From Parvularcula mediterranea (lineage in GTDB: Bacteria; Pseudomonadota; Alphaproteobacteria; Caulobacterales; Parvularculaceae): a DNA stretch of 64,000 nt. Shown one piece after another: positions 34,193-43,312 of the stretch (within the stretch, counting starts at the first letter, position 1; every line of letters begins with the position of its first letter). The DNA lies in NCBI RefSeq assembly GCF_013085255.1, contig NZ_JABFCX010000002.1, positions 62,001 to 126,000 of the forward strand, given 5' to 3'. Below the pieces are notes generated by a model. That model saw only the letters and a program-made list of their open reading frames with translations. It searched no databases and had not been told where the DNA came from. A program made the position numbers and the translations under genes.

Positions 34193-35833
34193 TCAACCCG
34201 GCCGGGTGGCCCTGACGGTGCCTGAAGTCGCTGGTCTGCGAATGCGGACGGAGTGGAGCGCGTCGTCGAAGTGATTGCCTAGCCCTGTGGCGTTCTTGAT
34301 GTCGCGGATCACAGCGCCTGCGCTGCCCGCATCGACGACAAAGCTGTCGCCGCGCATGTCGGGGTCATTGAAGAACGTCACCCGCCAGTTGGGCGGTACG
34401 CAGAGCGAACTGACCCTGTCACCAAGGGAGAACTCGCCGTCGCCGATGTCTCGGTCGGAGGCTGTGTAGACGGCTCTCCGTCCACGGAGGTTGTCGTGCT
34501 CATACATCATCACCATGCCGTCCGCTTCGCTGCGGCAGGCATCGGGGACGGGGTTGGCATCGACGCTGAGAGCCCTGATGGAATGGGTGGAGTTCGAAGC
34601 GATCCTGTTTTCGCGAGAGAAAAGGTGCCGGCCAGGCCCTAGGCGCAGGCTGCCGCCCCTATAGTCAGGATCCTCGTAGAGGATGACGATCCAGCCGTTC
34701 GGCACGCAGATGGAGCCCCCGTCATCGCCCCAGCCGAACATGCCGAGATCGCGATAGTCCCCATCGATGGACAGCGTCCGTCCGCGATAGGCACCCGACC
34801 ACATGACGGGAGTCGTTGCGCAATCGACTGGCGGATAGGCGCGCTTCAGCCCTTCCTTGTCCCGATCGCTGAGCGCAGTGCGGGTTCCGAAGGTCGACGA
34901 GGCGCAGATTGTTTCATCGCGAGACGAGATGACGGGCCCGGTTTCACCGGGCTTGAGAAACGCGTTCGCACCATAGTGCATGATCGACGCGCAATCATAA
35001 GGCATCAGTGTACGGACATCAGTAACATGCCGGTCAAAGTTGTGACCACGGCCGTCCTGGATCTTGTCGCGATCGATCGTGATGAACCTGTCCCGATCCG
35101 CTCTTGCTTGTTCATGATAGAAGCCGAGCGAATGGAGGATCTCGTGGGCAATCAGTCCCGCGCCGACATTGCCGTTGAGCCTGATACGGTTCTGGCCATC
35201 ACCGAAGATACCTGCCTGGCGACCGACAGGTGACGACCCTCCGCTGAAGCCCAGGCCCGGATCAGCAGCAAATGTGATCCTCGCGCTATGGATATCCTCA
35301 TCATAAGGAACAAATGTCAGGTGGCTGTCTGCTTCGAGCATCGCGATGGCCGCCGCGATGCGCGTCGCCGCAACCGAGCTGGCGGCAATGGTGGAGTCCA
35401 GTTCCCAAGGAACTCTGTTGGCAGGCCAGAGCGATCCCTGGTCAGTCTTCACCAGCAATGGCGCCTGGGTGAAGCTGACGTCCCGGCCGTCGCGGTTGAC
35501 GGTTATCGCTGAGGAGGTCGGCTTGAACGCTTCGACCTCATTCGTCAGGTCGATGTCGCCTTCCCAGAGGGGAAAGCCCGCCGATGTGTCGTAGGTCACC
35601 TCCCAAGGGCTGTTCCGCCAGGGGAGCATGATCATCTTGGTCTCAAGCTTGAGTTTGGGCTGGATCTTCTGGCTGGGGATCAGTGGAGGGAAGGTTTTCT
35701 TTCGTGTCAGCGGTTTGGTTGTTCGCTGAAGCTCCTGCTTCTTTTCAGTTTTCTTTTGCGCAAGCGCCGCCTCGGCAGAGAAGCCGAAGACCAGCAGGGC
35801 TGTGAGCGCGCCTTTTCCTAGCCTGTTCCTCAT
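34193..35833 (-). CDS. Astacin-family (M12A) metalloprotease with crystallin-like C-terminal repeats
   Basis: 546 residues. Signal peptide (ALTALLVFGFSAEAALA), a basic linker, then the astacin domain: zinc motif HEILHSLGFYHE and the Met-turn SIMHYGANAF. The C-terminal 190 residues hold two beta/gamma-crystallin-like repeats (WIVILYEDPDYRGGSLRLGPG and WRVTFFNDPDMRGDSFVVD), seen in secreted inhibitors or calcium-binding modules. A secreted digestive or surface-processing protease is the natural guess. GGGAGGAC precedes the ATG. Confidence 0.88.
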   Translation of the reverse strand: MRNRLGKGALTALLVFGFSAEAALAQKKTEKKQELQRTTKPLTRKKTFPPLIPSQKIQPKLKLETKMIMLPWRNSPWEVTYDTSAGFPLWEGDIDLTNEVEAFKPTSSAITVNRDGRDVSFTQAPLLVKTDQGSLWPANRVPWELDSTIAASSVAATRIAAAIAMLEADSHLTFVPYDEDIHSARITFAADPGLGFSGGSSPVGRQAGIFGDGQNRIRLNGNVGAGLIAHEILHSLGFYHEQARADRDRFITIDRDKIQDGRGHNFDRHVTDVRTLMPYDCASIMHYGANAFLKPGETGPVISSRDETICASSTFGTRTALSDRDKEGLKRAYPPVDCATTPVMWSGAYRGRTLSIDGDYRDLGMFGWGDDGGSICVPNGWIVILYEDPDYRGGSLRLGPGRHLFSRENRIASNSTHSIRALSVDANPVPDACRSEADGMVMMYEHDNLRGRRAVYTASDRDIGDGEFSLGDRVSSLCVPPNWRVTFFNDPDMRGDSFVVDAGSAGAVIRDIKNATGLGNHFDDALHSVRIRRPATSGTVRATRPG

Positions 35834-35970
35834 GATGACTGTCCTCCCTCGCCCAAGAGGGTCCGAAACAAATGCGGCGTCGTCAATTGCCGCTGGCAGG
35901 TGGATGAGGCTCGCCTTGCCCCCACGTGCGCTGCGTCCTAGACCCCGCGTTCAGACTTCAGGATCACTCC

Positions 35971-37080
35971 ATGCGCGCAGAAATTTCCCATGCTTCTGAT
36001 CAGGTTGAGCAATCGCTCGCTTTGCTGCGGCGCTCGCTCGACTGGGACGTGGCGAATGCGCGGCTGAAGGAGCTGAATGACAAGGCCGAGGATCCGACCC
36101 TGTGGGATGACCCGCAGGAAGCGCAGAAGCTGATGCAGGAGCGTACGCGTCTCGAAAACGCGATCAGTGCCCTGACCGACATCAGTCAGGAGCGCGAGGA
36201 TCTGCTTGAACTCGCCGAGATGGCAGAGGCGGAGGATGACACAGGCTCCGTCGATGAGGTCGAGGCTTCCATGAAGGAGCTTGCCAAGCGCGCCCAGACG
36301 GCTGAGCTGGAGGCGCTCCTGTCGGGTGAGGCTGACGGCAATGATGCCTTCATCGAGGTCCATGCTGGCGCAGGCGGCACCGAGTCCAACGACTGGGCCG
36401 GCATGCTCTACCGCATGTACACCCGCTGGGCTCAGCAGCACGGCTACAAGGTCGAGATCATGGAGGAGCAGTCCGGCGAAGAGGCTGGCATCAAGTCCGC
36501 GACCCTCCAGGTGAAGGGCATGAACGCCTATGGCTGGCTCAAGACCGAAAGCGGCGTACACAGACTGGTTCGTATCAGCCCCTTCGATTCAGCCGCCAAG
36601 CGGCACACGTCCTTCGCTTCCGTGTGGGTCTATCCGGTCATCGACGACAAGATCGAGATCGAGATCAACGAGAGCGACTGCCGCGTTGATACCTTCCGCG
36701 CATCGGGCGCAGGCGGCCAGCACGTCAACACGACGGACTCCGCCGTCCGCATCACCCACGAACCCACCGGCATCGTGGTGCAGTGCCAGTCTCAGCGCTC
36801 CCAGCACAAGAACCGTGCCGCCGCATGGGATATGCTCCGTGCACGCCTTTACGAGCAGGAGCTCCAGAAGCGCGAGGAAGAAGCCAACGCTGAAGCCGCG
36901 TCGAAGACCGACATCGGCTGGGGCCACCAGATCCGCTCCTACGTCCTCCAGCCATACCAGATGGTGAAGGACCTCAGGACCCAAGTGGAGAGCCCGTCGC
37001 CCGACGCAGTCCTCGACGGCGATCTCGACAAGTTCATGGCTGCCGCGCTGGCGCAGAGGGTTGCGGGCGACGAAGAGTAA
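35971..37080 (+). CDS. prfB: Peptide chain release factor 2
   Basis: 369 residues. The stop-codon-reading SPF motif ([15 protein letters not shown]), the catalytic GGQ loop ([17 protein letters not shown]) and the coiled-coil N-domain ([19 protein letters not shown]) define RF2, which ends translation at UGA and UAA. The gene is in one frame: there is no in-frame TGA near codon 25 and so no programmed +1 frameshift, unlike E. coli. ATG 35971 gives MRAEI, the usual alphaproteobacterial start; the frame opens at 35926. Confidence 0.96.
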   Translation: MRAEISHASDQVEQSLALLRRSLDWDVANARLKELNDKAEDPTLWDDPQEAQKLMQERTRLENAISALTDISQEREDLLELAEMAEAEDDTGSVDEVEASMKELAKRAQTAELEALLSGEADGNDAFIEVHAGAGGTESNDWAGMLYRMYTRWAQQHGYKVEIMEEQSGEEAGIKSATLQVKGMNAYGWLKTESGVHRLVRISPFDSAAKRHTSFASVWVYPVIDDKIEIEINESDCRVDTFRASGAGGQHVNTTDSAVRITHEPTGIVVQCQSQRSQHKNRAAAWDMLRARLYEQELQKREEEANAEAASKTDIGWGHQIRSYVLQPYQMVKDLRTQVESPSPDAVLDGDLDKFMAAALAQRVAGDEE

Positions 37081-37129
37081 GACGAGGGTTTCTCTGGCGG
37101 TCACGGCCTGATGGGCCTAGGGGCAGGTG

Positions 37130-38236
37130 ATGAGCCTTCCCCGTTTCCCAATTTTTCTCTCGACCGCCCCTGGCCTCGAGCCTGTTCTTCTCGAAGAGGC
37201 GAAGAGCCTTGGCTGGACCGCTGCGAAGGAGACGCCGGGCGGGGTGGAGATTTCTGGGTCATGGCCGGACATCTGGCGGGCCAACCTTCTCCTGAGGACG
37301 GCCAACCGCGTTCTCGTCAGGCTTGGTACGTTCAGGGCGCAGCAGCTCAACATCCTTCACGGCAAGGCGGCGGAGCTTCCGTGGACGGAGTTCTTGAAGC
37401 CTGAGCAGCCCTTCACCGTCGAAGCGACGAGCCGCAAGTCCAAGATCTACCACACTGGCGCGGCCGAAGAGCGCGTGGCCAAGGCCGCCGCGACGGTCTC
37501 TGGTGCGGACCCTGCTGAAGAGGGCCTCAAGGTCTTCGTCCGCATTGAGAGCAATCTCGTCACCGTCAGTATCGACAGCTCCGGCGCGCTTCTCCATCAG
37601 CGCGGGTTCAAGGCCGACGTGGCAGGCGCACCGATCCGCGAGACGCTGGTGGCGGCGTTTCTCCGCCAGTGCGGCTATACCGGCGAGGAGCCTGTGGTCG
37701 ATCCCTTCTGCGGCTCGGGCACCATCCTCCTCGAAGCGGCAGACATGGCCGCAGGCCTTGCGCCGGGCAGGGCGCGGACCTTTGCATTTGAAGACTTCGC
37801 GAGCTTCAACCCGCAGGCCTTCGATCGGGCACGGACCAAGGCGCTTGGCAAGCCGAAGGACACCGCTGTCCGCTTCCACGGCTCGGACCGCGCTATCGGT
37901 GCGGTTGAGGCCTCGCGCGCAAATTCTAAGCGCGCTGGTCTCGATGAGCTCTGCACATTCACTCAGGTCACGATCAGTGAGCTGACGGCCCCCGAGGGAC
38001 CTACGGGTCTCGTCCTGACCAACCCTCCCTATGGATCGCGCCTTGGCGACAAGTCCGACCTCAAGGGCCTCTACAAGGCGTTCGGCGCGACCATGCGCGA
38101 GCGGTTTGCGGGCTGGAGGATCGGCCTCGTCACCGCCGATGAAGCTCTGGCGAAAGCGACGGGCCTGAAGCTCGCGCCAGGTCCGGTGATCCCCCACGGA
38201 GGGTTGAAAATCAGGCTGTGGCAGGGCGAAGCCTGA
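37130..38236 (+). CDS. THUMP-domain class I SAM-dependent RNA methyltransferase (RlmL/TrmN-like)
   Basis: 368 residues. An N-terminal ferredoxin-like/THUMP part (FPIFLSTAPGLEPVLLEEAKSL; VEATSRKSKIYHTGAAEERV) binds RNA; the methyltransferase part has the SAM motif VVDPFCGSGTILLEAA and the N-methyltransferase motif NPPYGSRL. Family members add a methyl group to N2 of guanine in 23S rRNA or tRNA; the site is not determinable here. AGGGGCAGGTG precedes ATG 37130; GTG 37127 is an alternative. It starts 49 bases after prfB. Confidence 0.88.
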   Translation: MSLPRFPIFLSTAPGLEPVLLEEAKSLGWTAAKETPGGVEISGSWPDIWRANLLLRTANRVLVRLGTFRAQQLNILHGKAAELPWTEFLKPEQPFTVEATSRKSKIYHTGAAEERVAKAAATVSGADPAEEGLKVFVRIESNLVTVSIDSSGALLHQRGFKADVAGAPIRETLVAAFLRQCGYTGEEPVVDPFCGSGTILLEAADMAAGLAPGRARTFAFEDFASFNPQAFDRARTKALGKPKDTAVRFHGSDRAIGAVEASRANSKRAGLDELCTFTQVTISELTAPEGPTGLVLTNPPYGSRLGDKSDLKGLYKAFGATMRERFAGWRIGLVTADEALAKATGLKLAPGPVIPHGGLKIRLWQGEA

Positions 38237-38309
38237 AGCCTGCCATCCCCACTGGCCAATCCTGATAAAACGGGAGAAGGTTCCCCAAAATGATCAGGGG
38301 AGGGCACCC

Positions 38310-39572
38310 ATGCTCCGTATCAGTCTCGCCGCCGCCGCGCTGGCACTCGCGTCCTGTCAGCAGGCTCCAAGCGCCTCCGAACCCGCTGCCACGCCCGCCT
38401 TTGACTCGGCGCTGGTCGATGCTGCTCTTCAGGACTTGATCGATCAGGAAGCCCTTGCAGGCGGCGGCATCCTTGTGTTCCGCGGTGGCGAAGAGATCTA
38501 TTTTGGAGCGGCTGGCCACGCTGACCGGGGCGAAGAGAAGCCTTGGGAGCGGGATACGCTCGCGGCCATTTACTCCATGACCAAGCCTGTCACCGGCGTC
38601 GTCCTTTTGAAGCTCTACGAAGACGGCTTGTTCGAGCTTGATGATCCGGTGGCGGACTATCTTCCCGAGTACAGCGATGTGAAAGTGTACGCGGGCATGG
38701 ACCCGGACGGCGAGATGATCCTGGAAGACCCTGTCCGGCCCCTCCAGATCATCGACCTCATGCGGCACACAAGCTGCCACGGCTATGGCTGGGGCAGTGG
38801 CCCGGTCGATGAGCTGGCGCGCGCCACTGAAGCTCTCGACCCGCGGAAAAGCCTTCAGGAGATGAGCGAGGACATCGCCACCATCCCTCTCGAGTGCCAT
38901 CCGGGTACGGAATTCGTCTATGGCGTCGCCGTCGATATTCAGGCCCGCCTCGCCGAAGTGCTCGCGGGGAAGCCCTATGAAGAGCTCCTGATTGAGAGGA
39001 TCATCGAGCCCCTCGGCATGACAGACACCGGGTATTTCGTCCCTGCTGAGGACAAGCCTCGCGTCGCCTCCGTCTATACGCCTGCGGAGGAAGGCGGCCT
39101 CAAGCGCGGCGACAATTCCGGTGTCTACAGCCATTGGCCCCAGAAGCCGGTGCAGACGAATGGCGGCCACGGCCTCATCTCGACGGTTGACGATTTCATG
39201 CGCTTCGCCCTCATGCTCCAGAATGATGGCAGCCTCGATGGCGTCGAGATCCTGAAGCCCGAGACCGTGGCGATGATGACCTCGGACCAGCTCCCCCACG
39301 ACACGATGGAGGACTACGGCGTCATCGGAGAGAAGGACGGTTACACGTTCGGCCTCAACGTCTCTGTCAGGACCACGACAGTCACCGCGCCTGAGGGCCG
39401 CTATGGCGTGGAGGGCGAATACACCTGGGACGGCGCTGCCAGCACGACATGGTGGGTGGACCCTGAAAACGACATCACCGCCGTCTTCCTTCAGCAGACC
39501 ATGCCGTGGAATTCTGTGGGTCAGGACGCGATGATGCGCGCTGTCTATCAGGCGGCGGGGATCGCTGAGTAG
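38310..39572 (+). CDS. Beta-lactamase-fold serine hydrolase lipoprotein
   Basis: 420 residues. Lipobox ALASC (Cys16), catalytic SxxK in YSMTKPVTG (Ser89, Lys92) as in class C beta-lactamases and esterases of family S12, and EFVYGVAVDIQARL, in which a Tyr-Gly-Val stands where most members have Tyr-Ser/Ala-Asn. Likely an envelope-anchored esterase, peptidase or transpeptidase-like enzyme rather than a true beta-lactamase. CAGGGGAGGG is the ribosome site. Monocistronic, before the rlpA block. Confidence 0.88.
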   Translation: MLRISLAAAALALASCQQAPSASEPAATPAFDSALVDAALQDLIDQEALAGGGILVFRGGEEIYFGAAGHADRGEEKPWERDTLAAIYSMTKPVTGVVLLKLYEDGLFELDDPVADYLPEYSDVKVYAGMDPDGEMILEDPVRPLQIIDLMRHTSCHGYGWGSGPVDELARATEALDPRKSLQEMSEDIATIPLECHPGTEFVYGVAVDIQARLAEVLAGKPYEELLIERIIEPLGMTDTGYFVPAEDKPRVASVYTPAEEGGLKRGDNSGVYSHWPQKPVQTNGGHGLISTVDDFMRFALMLQNDGSLDGVEILKPETVAMMTSDQLPHDTMEDYGVIGEKDGYTFGLNVSVRTTTVTAPEGRYGVEGEYTWDGAASTTWWVDPENDITAVFLQQTMPWNSVGQDAMMRAVYQAAGIAE

Positions 39573-39614
39573 GCGAGAGGCGAAACCTTACCTCTCCTTT
39601 CGTTGACCATGATC

Positions 39615-39629
39615 TCAACCGGTCCTTAA
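39615..39629 (+). promoter_or_regulatory. Putative CtrA box upstream of rlpA
   Basis: TCAA-N7-TTAA followed by C, one change from the consensus, with exact spacing, 49-63 bases before the rlpA start. SciP in the same window shows that the CtrA system exists; binding here is inference. Confidence 0.4.
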
Positions 39630-39677
39630 CCTTGGGGAAGGGTAGGGAAGACCCCGTAGACCTTCGGGGCGAGACAT

Positions 39678-40568
39678 ATGCGCAACTGGAAGACCATCGG
39701 CCTGGCCATTCTCACCGCGAGCGTGCTCGCGGCCTGTTCGACGTCAGGGAAGAAGGCCTGGCAGCCTGATCCCAATCCGCACGAGAAGGTCGGCAAGCCT
39801 TATCAGGTGAATGGTGTCTGGTACGTGCCGAAGGCTGAGCCGCGCTATGACCGCATCGGCTTTGCCAGCTGGTATGGCCCGGGCTTTCACGGCCGCCTGA
39901 CAGCCAATGGCGAGGTCTTCGACGAGGACCGCCTAACCGCAGCGCACCCGACGCTGCCGCTGCCGTCGATCGTGGAGGTGACGAACCCCCAGAACGGCAA
40001 GCGCCTGAAGCTCCGCGTCAATGACCGCGGGCCTTTCGCCAACAACCGCATCCTTGACCTCTCCAAGGAAGCCGCCAAGCGTCTCGGCACCAAGGAGAAG
40101 GGCGTCGCGACCGTCCGCGTCCGCTACATCGGCCCTGCACGCATCGAGGACGCCATCATCCGCGTTGGTGAGCGTGAGAAGGGGCAGAGCCTCTATGCCT
40201 CGGTGGCACCGCCGCCGAGCCTGAACCCGCGGCCTGAGATCAACCTTCCTGATGAGACCGACATGATCCTCGCGGATCTCGACGTCAGCATCCTCGACCA
40301 GATGCCCGTCCGCGCGACGCAGGCCTCGGTTGGCCAGATCTTCGTTCAAGTCGGCGCTTATGGCTCCACCGTGAATGCCACCAACGCCGTCGGGCGTATT
40401 CCGCCGACGAACCCGGTGGCTCTGCATAAATCCCGTCGCGGAGGCCAGGAGCTGACCCTTGTGCGCCTTGGCCCATTCAGCCATCCTTTCGCGGCGCAAA
40501 AGGCGCTTGAAGAGGCGTGGTCCCTAGGCTTCGCCGATGCCCACATCGTCGAAGAGGTTACGCGTTGA
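39678..40568 (+). CDS. rlpA: Septal ring lytic transglycosylase RlpA
   Basis: 296 residues. Lipobox LAAC (ASVLAACSTS), the double-psi beta-barrel lytic domain with ASWYGPGFHGRLTANGEVFD and RVNDRGPFANNRILDLS, then a linker and a C-terminal SPOR domain (IFVQVGAYGSTVNATNAV ... VRLGPFSHPFAAQKALEEA) that binds naked glycan at the division site. RlpA cleaves peptidoglycan lacking stem peptides. Its stop overlaps the TTG start of dacA, so the two are coupled. A CtrA-like box lies upstream. Confidence 0.93.
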   Translation: MRNWKTIGLAILTASVLAACSTSGKKAWQPDPNPHEKVGKPYQVNGVWYVPKAEPRYDRIGFASWYGPGFHGRLTANGEVFDEDRLTAAHPTLPLPSIVEVTNPQNGKRLKLRVNDRGPFANNRILDLSKEAAKRLGTKEKGVATVRVRYIGPARIEDAIIRVGEREKGQSLYASVAPPPSLNPRPEINLPDETDMILADLDVSILDQMPVRATQASVGQIFVQVGAYGSTVNATNAVGRIPPTNPVALHKSRRGGQELTLVRLGPFSHPFAAQKALEEAWSLGFADAHIVEEVTR

Positions 40569-41716
40569 GCCCAACCCGGCTTGTTCTAGCTCTTATCCTG
40601 TCCGTCCTGCCCGGGGTCGCCCTCGCGCAGGCGGACAATCTCGTGCGCACCAAGGCCACCAATGCGGTGATCATGGACGTGCCCACGGGGCAGTTCCTCT
40701 ATGGCAAGAAGGCCGACATCCCGGTCCCGCCAGCTTCCATGTCCAAGCTGATGACCGTCGCGGTGGTCTTCGACCTGATCGAGCAGGGCAAGCTTTCGCT
40801 CGACACCCCGTTCTATGTCTCTGAGAAGGCGTGGCGCACCGGCGGTTCGAAGATGTTCGTGCTGGTCGACACCGAGATCACTGTTGAGAACCTCCTCAAG
40901 GGGATCATCGTCCAGTCGGGCAATGATGCCTGCATCGTCGTCGCTGAGAACATCGCAGGTAGCGAGGCGGCCTTCGCCGAGCTGATGAATGCGCGCGCGA
41001 GGGCGTGGGGTTTGGAGGACAGCTCCTTCGCGAACCCAACGGGCCTGCCGCATCCGAACCAGCGCATGTCCATGCGCGACCTGGCGAAGCTCGCCCGGCA
41101 CCTGTGGTTCGAATATCCTCAGCACAGGCACTTTTTCTCCATTCCGGAGTTCACCTGGTCTGACATCACCCAAGCGAACCGCAACCCGCTGATTGGCGCC
41201 ATGGAAGGCGCCCGCGGGATGAAGACGGGGCATACGGATGAAGCAGGCTACGGCGTCGTCGGCCTTGCCGAGCGCGAGGGGATCGCGCGCGTCGTCGTGG
41301 TCACTGGCTTGGGTAGCGAGCGCGAGCGCCGCGCGGCCGCCATCGACCTGATGGATGAGGCGTTTCAGAGCTTCGAGACCCGCACTTTCTTTGCGGCTGG
41401 CGACCTTGTCGGCTTCGCGGAAGTCTTCGCAGGCAAGGAGGAGACCGTCCCCCTGCGCATCGACCAGGGGCTGACCTTCACCCTGCACCGGAAGATCCTG
41501 AACGGCGCCTCGGCCCAGATCGTCTATGACGGCCCCCTCCGCGCACCCATCAGGGCAGGGGAGCAGGTGGCCGTGCTTCGGTTTTCACTGCCCGACCAGA
41601 AGGTCCGCGAGTATCCTCTCTACACGGCAGAACGTGTGAAGGGCCTCGGCGTCTTCGAGAAGATCAACCTCGGCCTGCAGGCCCTCTTCACGCCGCCCGA
41701 GGGTGAGGGGGCGTGA
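40565..41716 (+). CDS. dacA: D-alanyl-D-alanine carboxypeptidase (DacA/PBP5 type)
   Basis: 383 residues from a TTG that overlaps the rlpA stop (TTGA), with GAGG about 8 bases upstream. Signal peptide LVLALILSVLPGVALAQ, then the S11 peptidase motifs SMSK (Ser58, Lys61), SGN in IIVQSGNDACIVVAE and KTG in GMKTGHTDEAGYG. A C-terminal beta-sheet domain and an amphipathic end anchor it to the inner membrane. It trims the terminal D-Ala from peptidoglycan pentapeptides. The frame is open to 40517, inside rlpA, but that part has no signal. Confidence 0.93.
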   Translation: MSPTRLVLALILSVLPGVALAQADNLVRTKATNAVIMDVPTGQFLYGKKADIPVPPASMSKLMTVAVVFDLIEQGKLSLDTPFYVSEKAWRTGGSKMFVLVDTEITVENLLKGIIVQSGNDACIVVAENIAGSEAAFAELMNARARAWGLEDSSFANPTGLPHPNQRMSMRDLAKLARHLWFEYPQHRHFFSIPEFTWSDITQANRNPLIGAMEGARGMKTGHTDEAGYGVVGLAEREGIARVVVVTGLGSERERRAAAIDLMDEAFQSFETRTFFAAGDLVGFAEVFAGKEETVPLRIDQGLTFTLHRKILNGASAQIVYDGPLRAPIRAGEQVAVLRFSLPDQKVREYPLYTAERVKGLGVFEKINLGLQALFTPPEGEGA

Positions 41717-42351
41717 GCTTCATCACCTTCGAAGGCCCCGAAGGCGCAGGCAAATCGACCCAGATCAAACGCCTTGCGGCGAAGCTCGAGAACGCTGGCC
41801 GCGACGTGGTCCTGACCCGCGAGCCCGGCGGCGCGCCCGAAGCTGAAGCCCTCCGGGCGCTGCTCCTCGACAAGGACCGCAGCTGGTCCCCGACCGCCGA
41901 AGCGCTCCTGATGAACGCAGCGCGGGACGCCCATGTCCGGGCACGGATCACCCCCGCGCTGGATGCGGGAAAGACCGTCCTCTGCGACCGCTTCTCCGAC
42001 TCCACCATCGCCTATCAGGTCGGCGTTGACGAAGCGTTCCTCAGGGCGCTGCAGACAGCTGTCGTGCCAAGAATGCCGGACCTCACTCTCCTCTTCGACC
42101 TCCCCGTCGAGGTCGGCCTCGCACGTGCCGAAGCCCGTGGCGCGGCCGACCGCTTCGAAGCCAAGGGCGAGGCCTATCACCGCACCGTCCGCGAGCGCTT
42201 CATCGCCATCGCCGCGGAAGAGCCTGAGCGCGTGGTTATTATCGACGCCGAAGCGTCCATGGATACGGTGGAGAAAGCAGTCACGGAGGCGGTTAACGCG
42301 CGCCTGCCGGGTCTGCTAGGGGAGCCTCATGGACACCCTCCCGCCCCCTGA
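41713..42351 (+). CDS. tmk: Thymidylate kinase
   Basis: 212 residues. P-loop FEGPEGAGKSTQ near residues 6-17, the DRxSDS motif DRFSDSTIAYQ and the Arg/Glu-rich LID region. It phosphorylates dTMP to dTDP for DNA synthesis. The GTG start overlaps the dacA stop (GTGA), and its 3' end overlaps the holB start region by 23 bases, so the block is translated as one unit. Confidence 0.95.
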   Translation: MSFITFEGPEGAGKSTQIKRLAAKLENAGRDVVLTREPGGAPEAEALRALLLDKDRSWSPTAEALLMNAARDAHVRARITPALDAGKTVLCDRFSDSTIAYQVGVDEAFLRALQTAVVPRMPDLTLLFDLPVEVGLARAEARGAADRFEAKGEAYHRTVRERFIAIAAEEPERVVIIDAEASMDTVEKAVTEAVNARLPGLLGEPHGHPPAP

Positions 42352-43312
42352 AGAGGCCAGCGATTTCCTCGCTTCGCCGCGCACCCTGTTGCAGGTCGAG
42401 CAGTTCCTCGGCCGCGGCGCGATGGAGGGCGGCTTCGTCCTCGCAGGCGCCGACGGGGCAGGGAAGGCGACCCTCGCCTTCCTCCTCGCTGCTACGGTTC
42501 TGTCAGGTGGGAAGAAGCTGGGCGATGTCGACCCAAAGGTGCGCAGCATGATCGCCGCCGGCGCCCACCCGGACCTCACCGTAATGCGCCGTCAGGAAAA
42601 CGAGAAGACCGGCAAGCTGCGCCAAGAGATCGACGTCGATCAGGCCCGGAAGGTAATCAGCAAGCTCCACCAGACCTCCGCCAGTGGTCGCTCCGTCGTC
42701 ATCGTCGACCTTGCTGATGAGCTGAACCGCAACGCTGCGAACAGCCTTCTCAAGGTCCTCGAAGAACCTCCCAAGGGCGCGGTGCTCTTCCTCCTCAGCC
42801 GTTCGCCGTCACGCCTCCTCCCCACACTGACGAGCCGCTGCCGCAAGATTGCCCTTGGCGCCGTCGAAGAAGATGCGCTCGCGAACTGGCTCGCCCAGCG
42901 CACCGGGTCATCCGTAGACGACGCCCGAACGCTGGCACGAGACGCCGAAGGCGCGCCGGGCAGGGCGCTCCGCCTCGCCCTCGGCGAAGGTCAGGAGGCG
43001 GCCTCGGTCGCGGACAGCTTCCTCCGCGCCGTCGAGGGCAAGCAGGACCTCCTCGCCGCCTCGCGCAAGTTCGCGGGCAAGGGGCAAGAGCTCATCGCGG
43101 AAGAAGCCCGCGGGATCGTCCTCGCAAGGCTCCGCCGCCGCCTGACCGAGGACGGAATCGAAAATTCAGAGCGCGGACGAAGGATCGAAGCCTACGATCA
43201 GGCGCGCGCGCTTTTCTCCTATATCGGTACCGCAGACCCCGCTCAGACAGCCCTCGTAGCAGGCCTCAGGATCCGCGACGTGATGGCAGGGAAAACGACA
43301 CATGTACGTTGA
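42329..43312 (+). CDS. holB: DNA polymerase III subunit delta'
   Basis: 327 residues. A clamp-loader AAA+ fold with P-loop-like LAGADGAGKATLAFLLA, VVIVDLADELNRNAANSLLKVLEEPP (quoted only as the box VII-type signature) and the sensor LLSRSPSRLLPTLTSRCRKI, typical of delta'. It is the stator of the clamp loader that puts the beta clamp on DNA. TAGGGGAGCCTC precedes the ATG. In related genomes metG often stands between holB and tatD; here tatD overlaps holB by 11 bases. Confidence 0.92.
   Translation: MDTLPPPEEASDFLASPRTLLQVEQFLGRGAMEGGFVLAGADGAGKATLAFLLAATVLSGGKKLGDVDPKVRSMIAAGAHPDLTVMRRQENEKTGKLRQEIDVDQARKVISKLHQTSASGRSVVIVDLADELNRNAANSLLKVLEEPPKGAVLFLLSRSPSRLLPTLTSRCRKIALGAVEEDALANWLAQRTGSSVDDARTLARDAEGAPGRALRLALGEGQEAASVADSFLRAVEGKQDLLAASRKFAGKGQELIAEEARGIVLARLRRRLTEDGIENSERGRRIEAYDQARALFSYIGTADPAQTALVAGLRIRDVMAGKTTHVR

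Noticed and set aside
35926-36060. Programmed frameshift in prfB
   Set aside because: The gene is in one frame, with no in-frame TGA near the N-terminus.
38310-39572. Antibiotic-resistance beta-lactamase
   Set aside because: The SxxK motif and fold fit, but the second catalytic motif differs (Tyr-Gly-Val) and the protein is a lipoprotein, so an esterase or peptidase-like role is more likely.
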